Part shown: positions 45,169-56,217 of the stretch, piece by piece | How positions within the stretch are numbered: position 1 is the stretch's first letter | How the letters are laid out: each line of letters starts with the position of its first letter | From: DASUVM01 sp963704675 | GTDB lineage: Bacteria; Patescibacteriota; Saccharimonadia; Saccharimonadales; Saccharimonadaceae | Direction: 5' to 3' | Assembly: GCA_963704675.1 (NCBI GenBank) | Contig: OY969928.1 | Coordinates: 558,001 to 622,000 of the forward strand | Length of the DNA: 64,000 bases | Program-made: the position numbers and the translations under genes | The notes under the pieces: generated by a model | Seen by the model: the letters and a program-made list of their open reading frames with translations, nothing else | What the model was told of the DNA's origin: nothing | Databases searched by the model: none

Positions 45169-47694
45169 TTACTCCTGGACAGATGGCGCTTCTTCATCAC
45201 TTTCATTATCTTTTGCCTGCTCTACAATTGCAAATGAGGCAACTTTATCCTCACCTTTAAGGCGCATGATCCGCACACCTTGGGTAGTTCGTCCAAGAGC
45301 TGGGATACCCTTAACCGCAACACGTATTGCTTGACCCTGCGCAGAGATAATCAGTAATTCACATGTAATGTCGTCTATTGATTTAACTGAGACGATATTA
45401 CCTGTTTTAGTGGTTACAACAGCAGCTTTGATACCAACGCCGCCTCGCTTATGCGAGGGGAAGTTGGCGACATTTGTACGTTTGCCGTAACCATTCTCAC
45501 TAATAACAAGTAGTTGACGCTCTGGCTTCACTATATCCATACCGACAACGCGATCACCTTGGCGCAAACGAATACCACGTACACCTCGAGCAGTCCGGCC
45601 CATCGGACGGGCATCTTTTTCACTGAATCGAATAGCTTGACCAAAGTGCGTTGATATAACAACATCATCGTCACCGGTTGTCTCTTGAATCCAGCGCAGC
45701 TCATCACCATCATCCAGATTAATAGCTATGAGCCCACTCGTACGGATATTTGCATAGTCGGCAAGCGGCGTCTTTTTAATCGTACCGTAAACTGTCGTCA
45801 TAAAGAGATAGACTGTTACTTTGAGCCTCTTTATCAGTACGGATAATGGCCGTCACTTGCTCTTCTGGCTGAAGTTGTAGCAGATTTACAATAGCGATAC
45901 CCTTAGCATTCAGGCCAGCAGTTGGCACTTCGTGGGCTTTCAGACGAAAAACGCGACCCTTATTTGTAAAGAATAGTAACCAATCATGCGTACTTGCAGT
46001 CACAAGATGCGAGATGACGTCTTGTTCTTTAGTTGTCATACCACGCTTACCTTTACCGCCGCGGTGCTGACGTCGGTATTCACTTACAAGGGTACGCTTT
46101 ATATAGTTTTCTGTTGTGAGTAGAACAACGACATCTTCTTCTGGAATTAATTCTTCATCAGTAAATTTGCCAAGCTCTTGGCCAATAATTTTGGTTCGTC
46201 GGTCGTCGCCGTACTTTTCCTTCATCTCAAGCAACTCTTCGCGAATAATTGCTAAGACACGTTTTTCATCGGCTAAGATTGCTTCCAACTCAGCAATCAA
46301 CTTCTTTAATTCAGCAAGCTCATCTTCAATCTTCTGACGCTCTAAGCCAGTTAATGTGCGAAGTGGTAGTGCAAGGATAGACCGCACCTGGATTTCACTA
46401 AGCTTAAACTTATCCATTAAGTTTGTTGCTGCGGCATCAACATTATTGCTTGCACGAATAATGCGAATAACTTCATCAATGTGATCTAAAGCGATTTTCC
46501 AACCTTCTAGAATATGAGCACGGTCTTGAGCCTTTTTAAGTTCAAACTCCGTACGACGACGCACAACAACTTGACGATGCTTAATATATTCTCGAAGCAT
46601 CTCCTCAAGCCCTAAGACACGCGGCTGAATACCATCTATAAGGGCCAACATATTGTAATGGAAGCTCGTTTGAAGCGGCGTCATCTTATAAAGCTGGTTC
46701 AAAACTTTCTTGGGATAAGCGTCTTTCTTAAGCTCAATAACAAGGCGGATCTTTCCACGAGCAGTCTCGTCACAATATTACTAATGCCCACAATCTTTTT
46801 TTCGTTTACTAGATTTGCAATTTGAATTCGATAGGTTAGCTTTATTAACAGCATATGGCATCTCAGTAACGACAATCTGATGTCGACCTCTTTTTGTTTC
46901 TTCGATCTCAGCGACTGCACGAATCATAACGCCACCGCGACCCGTTGCATAAGCCTGACGCAAACCTGCACCACCATAAACAATACCGCCTGTCGGGAAG
47001 TCTGGGCCTTTGACATATTTCAATAGATCATCAAGTGTTGCATCTTCAGGGTTATCAATAAGATGGATAGTCGCGTCTAATAACTCCTTAAGATTATGTG
47101 GCGGAATATTAGTGGCCATACCAACAGCAATGCCAATTTGACCATTCAACAATAGATTCGGCAACTTAGCTGGTAGTACTACTGGCTCTTGCTCTGAACC
47201 ATCATAGTTATCCCGGAAATCAACCGTATCTTTATCGAGGTCAGCCAGTAATTCTGCGCCGGGCTTTGCCATACGTGCTTCTGTATAGCGTTGAGCCGCC
47301 GGTGGATCACCATCCATAGACCCGAAGTTACCCTGGCCGTCTACTAGCATGTAACGCATTGACCAGTCTTGAGCCAAACGAACCATAGAATCGTAAATAG
47401 CTACATCACCATGAGGATGGTATTTACCCATAACATCACCAGTAATACGAGCACTCTTTACAAATTTTGTACCAGGTCGCCAGCCATTCTTTTCCATTGA
47501 GTAAAAGAATGCGACGATGTACAGGCTTTAAGCCATCTCGTACATCTGGCAAAGCACGTTCAATAATGACACTCATTGAATAGCGCAGGAAGCTGTCTTC
47601 CATCACATCTTCAACAGTTCGCAACTCTAAAGTTTTTGAATGTGCCTGCGTCTAATACTTCGCCTTCGATTGGTTTTTTAATGTCGTCGTCCAT
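45169..47694 (-). CDS. gyrA: DNA gyrase subunit A, frame broken at several points
   Basis: Type II topoisomerase subunit carrying the catalytic tyrosine. The best start is ATG 47694, 2 bp after the gyrB stop. Conserved parts appear in successive frames: MDDDIKKPIEGEVLDAG; LRTVEDVMEDSFLRYSMSVI; MEKNGWRPGTKF through GDVAIYDSMVRLAQ; IANLVNEKKIVGISN; RGKIRLVIELKKDAYPKKV; then the beta-propeller. Joining them needs +1 shifts near 47628, 47503, 46831 and 45814 and one -1 shift near 46773. Sequence between shifts is well conserved with no internal stops, so gene decay is unlikely. Confidence 0.85.
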
Positions 47695-47696
47695 AA

Positions 47697-49673
47697 CTAA
47701 ATATCCAAATCTTCCAGTGTTAACAAATTTTGCACGAGTTTGAATAAAACTTTTGCGTAGATCAACTTCATCACCCATTAACTTTGTAAAAATCGCGTCA
47801 GCTTTTTCAGCATCTTCCACTTTAACCTGTACAAGCACACGATTCTCGGGATTCATAGTTGTTTCCCAGAGTTGCTCGGCATCCATCTCGCCCAAACCCT
47901 TGTAGCGTTGCAAAAGTGTCAGGCCAGCTTGTTTATTCCGATCAGCAGTCTGCATCAATCTTGGTTCCACGCTCACGACGCTCTTCTATAAGGCGAGCAA
48001 TAATTGTATCACGCTCTTCATCACTATAGGCGTAGTGTTTCTTACTGCCAGTTCGAAGAAGGAAGAGCGGTGGCTTTGCTAAGTAAACATGTCCGCCCTC
48101 GATAACTTCGCGCATATAACGGAAAAAGAATGTCATAAGAAGGTTGAAATATGACTGACCATCTACATCGGCATCAGTCATAATAATAATTCGCTCATAA
48201 CGCAACCCGTTAATATCGAATTGCTCATCAATACCAACGCCGAGTGCCTTAATCAGGCTCACGATTTCGTTGTTATTTAGCATACGGTCTAGTCGGGCAC
48301 GTTCAACGTTGAGAACTTTACCACGAAGCGGTAGAATAGCTTGAGTTTTACTATCTCTACCACTTTTAGCAGAACCACCAGCTGAGTTACCCTCAACGAT
48401 GTATAATTCACTATTGTTCGGGTCTTTGCTTGAACAATCGGCTAATTTACCAGGCAGGCTTAAACCATCGAGAGCACCCTTACGAATAACATTGTCGCGG
48501 GCCGCTCGGGCTGCTTTGCGCGCTCGAGCAGCAAGCGTTGCTTTTCCTACAATCTTTTTCGCGATTGAAGGATTCTCCTCGAGGTAATATGTGAAGTACT
48601 CATTCATTACCTGCTCGACATACCGGCGCATCCGAGGATTACCGAGCTTATTTTTAGTTTGGCCTTCAAACTGTGGGTCTGGTAATTTAACTAAAATAAT
48701 GGCTGTTAAACCTTCGCGGATATCATCACCTGTCAGGTTTTCTTCTTTCTCTTTTAATAAACTATTTTTTCTGGCATAGTCATTAATTGCCCGAGTTAAG
48801 GCAGCACGAAAACCTATCAGATGTGTGCCACCGTCGGGATTGAAGACGTTATTGGCAAATGCTTTTACTGTTTCGGCATATGTATCATTATATTGTACTG
48901 CATACTTCCACCATACAATCTTCAACTTGTCGTTCAATATAAAAGATATCGTCACTCAAAACATCCTTACCAACATTCAAATGTTTTACATATGACTTGA
49001 TGCCGCCCTCAAAGTAAAATGCTTGTCGATCACCGGTTCGTTCATCGTTAACTGATACATAAACACCTTTTGTTAAATAGGCCTGGTGGCGAAGATAATC
49101 GACAACCCATTTGTAATCAAGGTTTACTGTCTCAAATATTGTAGGATCAGGATAAAATGTTATTCTCGTTCCCTGTTCATCGGTAGAGCCTATGGCGGTT
49201 GCATTAGCCTGGGGAACACCAATGGCATATTCTTGGCGGTAATGTTTGCCATCTTTGAAAACTTCCGCGACTAACTTAGTAGAAAGTGCATTCACAACAC
49301 TTAAACCAACACCGTGAAGACCTGACGAAACTTTGTAACCTCCGCCGCCGAATTTACCTCCGGCGTGAAGTACGGTTAATACAGTTTCAAGAGTGCTCTT
49401 TCCGGTCTTTGGATGCTTATCAACAGGAATACCTCGCCCATTGTCAAAAACACTAATGCCACCATCCGCGAGCATCGTAACTTCAACCTTTGAGGCATGA
49501 CCAGCGATAGCTTCGTCTATACCATTATCTGCAATTTCTTTAATAAGATGATGCACCCCGTCATAACCGGTGCTACCTATATACATACCAGGACGCTTAC
49601 GAACCGGCTCTAAGCCCTCAAGAACCTGAATTTGGCTTGAATCGTAAGCATCGGCTCCTTTTTGTTTAGCCAT
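47697..49673 (-). CDS. gyrB: DNA gyrase subunit B, frame broken at several points
   Basis: ATPase subunit of gyrase. ATG 49673 has GAGGGAG upstream. GHKL ATPase motifs (IADNGIDEA, DNGRGIPVD, GGYKVSSGLHGVGLSVVNAL) and the TOPRIM part (EGNSAGGSAKSGRD, IMTDADVDGQ) are intact. Three +1 shifts are required: near 48902 (VEV to AVQYND), near 47947 (KIDADAD), and near 47720, which restores the expected C-terminus LEDLDI followed by TAG 47697-47699. Without the last one the frame runs into gyrA. Confidence 0.85.
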
Positions 49674-49843
49674 GCTCCCTCTCTTCAATATTTACTCACC
49701 ACCCTATCTGTTTAACAAATAGCTGAGCAAATACTTGCTATTTACATCCCCTTCATTATACAGGGCAAATTGTACTCAATCAATATGCTTGAGTTGAACA
49801 TAATTCTTATGCTAATATTATGTTAAAGGGGTCACAAACAAAC

Positions 49844-51445
49844 ATGTTTAGAAAAATTGTCTCTAACCTTCCATTTAGTCCAGCATTAATAAGTCAACTG
49901 GGATTTTATGCTAAACGTCTCAAGCAAGAACAGGCAACCCGTCGATTGGGCCTCATATTTACTGTTCTTGCTCTCGTCGTACAATCTTTAGCTGTTTTCG
50001 CACCTCCAGAAGCACAAGCAGTAGCAAATGGTCAAAATGTCGTTTTCCAGGGTGTACGTGACAGAACCGATATGCTTCGTATCTACGACAGTGGTGTTGA
50101 TAGCGGTGGACATCGGGATATTCAACAAATTTTTAGTACTTTTGGGATTACTCGAGCAGATATTGCAACTACAAACGCGGGTACAATTAATTCACGCGAT
50201 TTTAACTTAGGTGTCTGGAGTATCGGTCGAAATTCGTATGATGCGGGTGCGCCGGAGGAGCGAGCTGTTGCAGTTACCGGTACGAATACAACTGTTTTTG
50301 CCCGTAAACTATGGCGATTCGACTCATTACCATACACGCAGCAAAACGGCTCAACCTATAAAGCCCTCATTGGGAAGCGTGCCATCGATGGAAAATGGTT
50401 TTCGATCATGCTTGATTGCGGTAATATTACATTTACCGACTTTCCGCCTCCTCCGCCTCAACCAGCCTCACTTTGCGTAAGCTTAGGAATGCCAGTATCA
50501 TTATCGCGAACCAAGTTTCGCTTAACCGCCAGTGCATCTGCTACTAACGGGGCGACTATCAGCCGTTACGATTTTGTTGTGACTGACAAGAATAATAAGC
50601 AAGTGTCTGCAGTAAATATCCCTAGTAGCACTACGAACGCTACGACCGATGTAGATATTAAGCAAGATGGTTCGTATACTGCTCGCGTTACTGTGCAAAC
50701 TAGTATTGGTGCTAGAACTGGTGATGCATGCGTAAAACCATTCGTTGTCTCGCCTGAACCACGCTGCCCAATCAACTCAGCTTTTCCCGTTAGTAGTCCT
50801 GAGTGCAAACCATGCCCCAGTGACTCAACAATCTGGTATAAAGATGAGAAGTGTAAACCAGAATACCAAGCATCAAAGGCAGTAGCTAGCCTGACCCAGA
50901 ATAAGTCAGATGCAAATGGAACGACTGCAAATCCAGGTGATACACTTCAGTACACGATTAAAGTAAAAAATACCGGTAAAGATAGCGGATCGTATAGTAT
51001 GAAAGAAAACTTAGCAGATGTCCTTGAATATGCGGATGTTGTTGATTCTGCTGAAGGTACTCTAGAGAAAGATACTAATGGCAACATTACAGGTATTATG
51101 GTATGGCCCGCTACAACCATAAAACCAGGTGAGACAATTACGAAAGTTATAAGAGTCCAGTTAAAAAGTGCTATACCGGCTACACCGCAAAACGTTGGTA
51201 ACCCAGAATCCTATAATTGCAAAATGACGAATAGCTTTGGCAATACAACAAATGTAATGGTTGCTTGCCCGCCTGAAAAGTTAATTGAAAACACCGTTAA
51301 ACAACTACCTGCAACCGGTCCTACAGAGAACGTTATTTTTGGCGGTGTCCTACTAATGGCCATTGTATACTTCTATGCTCGTAGCCGACAGATAAATAAA
51401 GAAGTTCGAATCGTTCGTAAAGAATTCGCTGCTGGCGCAATCTAA
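49844..51445 (+). CDS. LPATG-type surface protein with DUF11-like repeat
   Basis: 533 aa from ATG 49844 (AAGGGG upstream; an in-frame ATG at 49820 coincides with the promoter). Signal/membrane helix at about residues 30-52, an N-terminal domain with INSRDFNLGVWSIG, a Pro-rich hinge PPPPPQPAS, a beta-rich PKD/Ig-like domain, a cysteine-rich stretch (CPINS...CKPCPSD) and a DUF11-type domain (GDTLQYTIKVKNTGKD). It ends LPATGPTE, membrane helix, basic tail. Likely exported adhesin or wall protein. Confidence 0.8.
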   Translation: MFRKIVSNLPFSPALISQLGFYAKRLKQEQATRRLGLIFTVLALVVQSLAVFAPPEAQAVANGQNVVFQGVRDRTDMLRIYDSGVDSGGHRDIQQIFSTFGITRADIATTNAGTINSRDFNLGVWSIGRNSYDAGAPEERAVAVTGTNTTVFARKLWRFDSLPYTQQNGSTYKALIGKRAIDGKWFSIMLDCGNITFTDFPPPPPQPASLCVSLGMPVSLSRTKFRLTASASATNGATISRYDFVVTDKNNKQVSAVNIPSSTTNATTDVDIKQDGSYTARVTVQTSIGARTGDACVKPFVVSPEPRCPINSAFPVSSPECKPCPSDSTIWYKDEKCKPEYQASKAVASLTQNKSDANGTTANPGDTLQYTIKVKNTGKDSGSYSMKENLADVLEYADVVDSAEGTLEKDTNGNITGIMVWPATTIKPGETITKVIRVQLKSAIPATPQNVGNPESYNCKMTNSFGNTTNVMVACPPEKLIENTVKQLPATGPTENVIFGGVLLMAIVYFYARSRQINKEVRIVRKEFAAGAI

Positions 51446-51463
51446 CAATAAAAGGACCATATT

Positions 51464-52036
51464 ATGGCAGAACAGTTGGCTCAGCCTAAATCACCAGAAA
51501 CAAAAAATAGCCAAGAAGTTGCAGAAGTCGCTGGGGAGCGTCTTAAATCTTTAGAGAATAACGTTGAGACATATGATGAAAGCATTCAAGAGAAAGCCGT
51601 TGAGCATGCTCGCAAAAAAGCAGAGCTTGAAGCAGCCTTTGCGCAAGAACAAAGTAGTGAGTCAAAAGCTGGTGGCGAACCAACCGCTACTCCTATAGAT
51701 CCTACTACACGTCAGAAAAAGCAAGAATATGAAAAGACCATGAAAACGGTGCGTTCGCAACTCTCAAAACCATCTCGCACTTTTAGTAAGGTGATTCATA
51801 ACCCCACCATCGAAAAGGTAAGTGATGTTACTGGCAAAACAATTGCACGCCCCAATGCTATTCTAGCAGGTAGTCTTAGCGCTTTTATAATTGTGCTCGG
51901 GTTATATGTTACAGCCTCATATTTAGGTTTTCGTCTCTCTGGCTTTGAATTAATTGGAGCATTTGCACTTGGTTGGCTGCTAGGTATTGTTATTGACGTC
52001 TTACGTGTAATTTTCTTGCGACAACGTTCTTTATAA
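51464..52036 (+). CDS. Coiled-coil protein with C-terminal membrane helices
   Basis: 190 aa. Residues 1-120 are charged, with coiled-coil heptads (LKSLENNVETYDESIQEKAV); two membrane helices lie at about 128-150 and 158-182. AAGGACC precedes the ATG. Follows the surface protein by 18 bp in the same direction and faces the ATPase gene. Not recognised; topology suggests a cytoplasmic coiled coil tied to the membrane. Confidence 0.65.
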   Translation: MAEQLAQPKSPETKNSQEVAEVAGERLKSLENNVETYDESIQEKAVEHARKKAELEAAFAQEQSSESKAGGEPTATPIDPTTRQKKQEYEKTMKTVRSQLSKPSRTFSKVIHNPTIEKVSDVTGKTIARPNAILAGSLSAFIIVLGLYVTASYLGFRLSGFELIGAFALGWLLGIVIDVLRVIFLRQRSL

Positions 52037-52047
52037 TAAAAGCTAGG

Positions 52048-55038
52048 TCACTTTGAATGTTTCAAGTTACCTCGCAGATCAATTGATATCTCATCAAGAT
52101 TGGTCTTTGCACCTGAATCGCTCCCTTTAATATGTAGTTCATGCTTTTTCGGTACTACTTCATTCTTTACCTTTTCTTGTATTTCAGAGCTTGTATCATC
52201 AATAGCTCCCTGTAGGCGCTGGGCATCTTCTGGCGTAGCAGGCGGTGGTTGCAATTGATTCGTTCGATAGTCCACACCAGCAGGCTTAGTCGATACCGGT
52301 AATGTAGATGTGGGCCGGATCTGTTCAATCGCCTTATGTTGAGTCAGCGGAAGTTGAGAAGTTGGCTTAGGGCTTAGCGGCGAGGCTTGGGGAGCTGATG
52401 AAGTCATTGGAGTCGCTGGAATACCTGGTTGTTTCTTGCGCTTGGCCAACCACTCATCAAGGAACGATGAACCACTGCCCATACTAACAGGCTTGTTGTC
52501 GACAGCATTGATGGTACTATTAGTATCCTTATTAGTACCCATACGCTTTGAGAACGAATCGAGAGCCTCTTTTTGACGACGCTGTTTTTCATCCTCGCCT
52601 GCACGTAAACGTTTAAATATTTCCGATTCGACTACTTTACGAGGACGACCATACTTTGCTGCTGATAAATTCCTAAGAGCATCAGCAAGTTGTGGATTTG
52701 GTTTACCGAGCGGTGGGATAAGTGACATACTAAATGGTGCGCTCGGTACATTATTGATCATAACCGATGCAACTGTTTCAAAGTTAGGTAATTTAGTTAG
52801 ATCCTCTACATCAAAAACAGGAGAAAACTTTTTTACCATAAGTTCTGCATCGGTCACGCCAATGCGACCACAAATGATAGTACCAACATTTCCAATGATA
52901 GCCTCTCGAATTTTATCAGTAAGCTGAGTCATAAACTGATTGGCTAGAATGAGATTCAAACGATACTTTCGAGCCTCTGATAGTATTGATTCAAAACTAT
53001 CAGTAGCGAAGTTCTGAAACTCGTCAACATACAGGCTAAAATCAACGCGTTGATCCTCCGGTATATCTGCCCTGCCCATAGCTGCTGCCTGAAATTTCAT
53101 AACGAAGATCATACCGAGTAACTGTGAGTTTAGTTCACCAAGCTTGCCCTTTGACACATCTACGAGAAGGATTTTTTTATTATCCATAATTTCACGCAAA
53201 TTAAAGCCCGATTTTGTCTGACCAATAATATTACGCATCATTTCATTACTTAAAAATGCACCAAATTTACTAACAAACCAACCAAGAACTTCTGACTTAT
53301 GGTAATCACTTGTTTGAGCCATTTCTTTATTCCAAAAATCCAATACTGTTTGATCAGTCACGTGTTTAAGTTTTGCCTTAGCAAAATCGTTATCATTAAA
53401 AACCTGAGGAATATCAATAAAACTTGTGCCCTTCGGATCACTCATAATAGTTAAGGCGGCATTTCGGAACCAGTGCTCGTAACGCGGGCCAATAATTCCA
53501 GTGTGGCCAGGATCGTAAAGACGGTACAACATTGCAATCGCCTCTTGTACTAAGAAATCACGTTGCTCTACGTTTTCAAATTCGAACAAGTTAAGGCCTA
53601 CAGGAAAATCCATATCGCCTGGAGAGAAATACACAACATCCTCAACCCTCTCCTTAGGCACCATCCCTAAAAGACTTTTTACCGAGTCGCCATGGGGATC
53701 AACAAATGCAAAACCTTTGCCGTCAAGCATATCTTGCAGGGCCAAATTCTCGAGTAAGCCAGACTTACCTGTACCTGTTTGGCCAATGATGTAAGTATGA
53801 CGTCGCCTATCCACCGTCCCTAGCCGAATTTGTTTTTTAACACCGCGAAAAACATTGTAACCAAGTAAGAAACCTTCGTCTAATGTTTGGTATGGACCAT
53901 CTACTTGTTTTGACATCTGGCGTTGTAATTGCGACGTCGATGTATGTTTTTGATCTGGTAAATGAAATAGTGTTGCAAGCTCTACACTATTAAGTATCGT
54001 GCTCGATGTATTTTGTGGGAAAAACCGAAAGATAAACGATGTGTTAAAAGACTCAACATTCTTGGCTGGAGAAAACTTAAAGCCATTTCGTGAAGTAGCC
54101 TCGAACAAAGCAAACGATGAAATAATATTCTTTAGAATTGTTTGTGCACGTACTGATGTATTAGAAGAAGCAACAACTCGAATGAGTGTTTCGTAACCAG
54201 GATGACGAGTTTTCTCCTCAATCGCTTCAATCTTACTTTGATCAACGGTACTTAACTGATGACCTTGCTGTTGGTCTTCAGGTTTTTTATCTTTATCATT
54301 TGTCTCGGGTGGCTTCCAAAAAGCAGAAGCGAGGTCTTTTGGCTTAAATAAATCGCTGCCTTTCTTTTTGCCTTTTCTAATATTTGACGCTTCACTCAAG
54401 GCAGGTTTTGACCAACTTTCATTAGCAGGACGAATGAGAATTTGTATAGCCGCACCGTCTTCATGAGTAAGATTTGAGAGCGAATTTATTATAGTCTGCA
54501 TTGCGTCGCGTTTTGTCTCTTGGTAGGTAGCGATCGGATAAAAGTAAGACTTCTTTAGGCTAAACTCACCCCCTATAGTACCGCTTGCTTTACCTACCTT
54601 GCTAAACACATTTTGCTCTTCAACTTGCTCGAGACGAGCTGTAGGATAGGCGGCAATAACCGCCTGTTTAATAACATCTTCAAGAACAAGGGGAACAGCC
54701 ACATAGTAGTGAATAATACCTTTGCTGGCTATGATTTCAAGAGTAACATGACGTTGTCCATAAACTTTACTTTTAAAACCTTTGGTAGCAGTACTGGCTA
54801 TAATGTTATACATTACTTGTGCCTGTGAGATCACTTCTTCGGCAACATCTCGACTATCGCGGCCGCCTCCTTCAATATCATCGCTTGAAGGCGGCAAATG
54901 AATTCGTAGTGGTACCATTTTTAGACCACGTTCATAGTTTTTAGCTTCGCGTAGAATTTTTTGGTAATACAAAAATAGACCGTATCCGCCAAAGGCGAGC
55001 ACTATAACTATTCCGAAAATAATAAACAATAAATCCAT
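52048..55038 (-). CDS. VirD4/TraD-like membrane ATPase (type IV coupling protein-like)
   Basis: 996 aa. One N-terminal membrane helix (LFIIFGIVIVLAFGGYGLFL), a long regulatory domain, then the AAA+ motor: Walker A GQTGTGKSGLLENLAL, LFEFENV, Walker B VDFSLYVDEFQNFAT and a late LANQFMTQL motif, followed by a Pro/Ser-rich tail. The motor resembles TrwB/TraG and HerA-type DNA pumps. It might move DNA or protein through a surface apparatus; no relaxase or VirB gene is present. The next gene, 2 bp upstream on the same strand, is proline-rich. Confidence 0.82.
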   Translation of the reverse strand: MDLLFIIFGIVIVLAFGGYGLFLYYQKILREAKNYERGLKMVPLRIHLPPSSDDIEGGGRDSRDVAEEVISQAQVMYNIIASTATKGFKSKVYGQRHVTLEIIASKGIIHYYVAVPLVLEDVIKQAVIAAYPTARLEQVEEQNVFSKVGKASGTIGGEFSLKKSYFYPIATYQETKRDAMQTIINSLSNLTHEDGAAIQILIRPANESWSKPALSEASNIRKGKKKGSDLFKPKDLASAFWKPPETNDKDKKPEDQQQGHQLSTVDQSKIEAIEEKTRHPGYETLIRVVASSNTSVRAQTILKNIISSFALFEATSRNGFKFSPAKNVESFNTSFIFRFFPQNTSSTILNSVELATLFHLPDQKHTSTSQLQRQMSKQVDGPYQTLDEGFLLGYNVFRGVKKQIRLGTVDRRRHTYIIGQTGTGKSGLLENLALQDMLDGKGFAFVDPHGDSVKSLLGMVPKERVEDVVYFSPGDMDFPVGLNLFEFENVEQRDFLVQEAIAMLYRLYDPGHTGIIGPRYEHWFRNAALTIMSDPKGTSFIDIPQVFNDNDFAKAKLKHVTDQTVLDFWNKEMAQTSDYHKSEVLGWFVSKFGAFLSNEMMRNIIGQTKSGFNLREIMDNKKILLVDVSKGKLGELNSQLLGMIFVMKFQAAAMGRADIPEDQRVDFSLYVDEFQNFATDSFESILSEARKYRLNLILANQFMTQLTDKIREAIIGNVGTIICGRIGVTDAELMVKKFSPVFDVEDLTKLPNFETVASVMINNVPSAPFSMSLIPPLGKPNPQLADALRNLSAAKYGRPRKVVESEIFKRLRAGEDEKQRRQKEALDSFSKRMGTNKDTNSTINAVDNKPVSMGSGSSFLDEWLAKRKKQPGIPATPMTSSAPQASPLSPKPTSQLPLTQHKAIEQIRPTSTLPVSTKPAGVDYRTNQLQPPPATPEDAQRLQGAIDDTSSEIQEKVKNEVVPKKHELHIKGSDSGAKTNLDEISIDLRGNLKHSK

Positions 55039-55040
55039 AA

Positions 55041-55487
55041 CTACTCTTGCGGCAACTTCACTTCTACCCCAAATCGTTTACGCAAATAATCAGCTTGTAA
55101 TTTACTAACTTCATGCTCTTGTTGGTAGGGATCATTCTTTGTCTGATTTACAATCTGTTTGGCACGAACAACCCATTCCTTTTCAATAACGTCTACGTCA
55201 TCCGCCGTAAGCGGGCTTTGGGCAGCTGAGGCATCTTGAGCAGGTTGAGCAGTTGTATCAACTGGAAGTGGCTGGATAGGCTGAGCGACTGGCAGCGGTG
55301 GCGGCAACATTGGCCCGCCAACATCGCCCGCTCCTGCTCCCGTCTTTTGTTCACCCTGTTCGATCGATGGCGTTTGCTCAGGTTTATTATTAGGCTGAGA
55401 ATATGCCGGCTGTTCTGGCGAACGAAAAGGTGGCATGAATTTTTCAGCACTATTCATCGGTGGTGGCGTTGGTGATTCGGGCTTCAT
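55041..55487 (-). CDS. Proline-rich protein, 148 aa
   Basis: Pro/Gln/Ala-rich in residues 1-100, then a helical segment (EKEWVVRAKQIVNQTKNDPY) and ADYLRKRFGVEVKLPQE at the end, a pattern common in candidate-phyla proteins next to TraD-like ATPases. Start at 55487 is preferred; a TACAAT box ends about 15 bp before it. Encoded 2 bp from the ATPase, so probably its cytoplasmic partner. Confidence 0.65.
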   Translation of the reverse strand: MKPESPTPPPMNSAEKFMPPFRSPEQPAYSQPNNKPEQTPSIEQGEQKTGAGAGDVGGPMLPPPLPVAQPIQPLPVDTTAQPAQDASAAQSPLTADDVDVIEKEWVVRAKQIVNQTKNDPYQQEHEVSKLQADYLRKRFGVEVKLPQE

Positions 55488-55547
55488 ACTATGTGTTATT
55501 GTAGCATAAAGCATAAACAAAAACGGCTAGTCAACAGATGAATTACA

Positions 55548-55976
55548 TCAACGCTTAAGGATATAGAAGATTGCGACTATTTCAAATGCAGTAACTAGAG
55601 CAGTGCTCATCATATCAAGTTGGCCAATAGAACGTAGAGCCATTAAAATAACTGGCGCAAAAGCCAAAGTGGCAGCTATACTATAATGTCTGCTTAGGGA
55701 TATTTGCCCTCGAATGGTCTTAAATTCATCATCATTGATTTTTAATTGACGGCGAATGAAAAGAATTTGAATAATATGGATAAACAATAGGAATATTGCA
55801 AAGAAAAAGATATAGAAAAGACCGAACGCAAAAAGCATACCAGTTGCACCAAGACTAGCAGGGCTTGTAGTGCCAAGCACTATAAGTACACCGCAAATTG
55901 AGGAAAGAAAAAGCACAGCTGCAAAATAGGCTGATTGAGCCCAGTTTTTTATACGCGCTGAAAGTTCCATATACAC
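55548..55976 (-). CDS. Four-helix membrane protein, 142 aa
   Basis: Four hydrophobic segments at about residues 13-33, 45-70, 97-113 and 118-139, with a charged loop RRQLKINDDEFKT between the second and third. Not recognised. Its message starts with a 235-nt highly structured leader. Confidence 0.65.
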   Translation of the reverse strand: MYMELSARIKNWAQSAYFAAVLFLSSICGVLIVLGTTSPASLGATGMLFAFGLFYIFFFAIFLLFIHIIQILFIRRQLKINDDEFKTIRGQISLSRHYSIAATLAFAPVILMALRSIGQLDMMSTALVTAFEIVAIFYILKR

Positions 55977-56211
55977 CTCACTTTACAAGAAGGAAGGCCT
56001 GGGTGACAAATCCGCCGATCAAAAGACTATTGGGCGCTTGTCACCCGAGGCGACTGACCGCCCTCTTTATATAGAGGGCGAAATGTGCGTGCCGCCTATT
56101 GCTAGGCAACATGTAGCTCGACGCTTCACGGGCGGAGCAGTGGCAACCAACCGATGAGGTTTGTTGCCAAGTTTTCCGTCAGTTTTTATTTTGGTAACCT
56201 GCTATTGGCTT
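55977..56211 (-). ncRNA. Structured 5' leader with five hairpins
   Basis: From a strong promoter to the start of the 142-aa gene. Stems on the RNA: GGTAA/TTACC near the 5' end; TGGCAAC-AACC/GGTT-GTTGCCA (56170-56141); GCCTA/TAGGC near 56100; CGCCCTCT/AGAGGGCG (56080-56059); GGGTGACAA/TTGTCACCC (56046-56001). I recognise no Rfam family: the core boxes of cobalamin and yybP-ykoY RNAs are missing. Candidate riboswitch or other cis-acting RNA. Confidence 0.6.
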
Positions 56212-56217
56212 ACCTTT

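Noticed and set aside
55977..56211. Cobalamin riboswitch
   Set aside because: A GCCACTG sequence occurs, but the other B12 core elements and the B12 box are absent.
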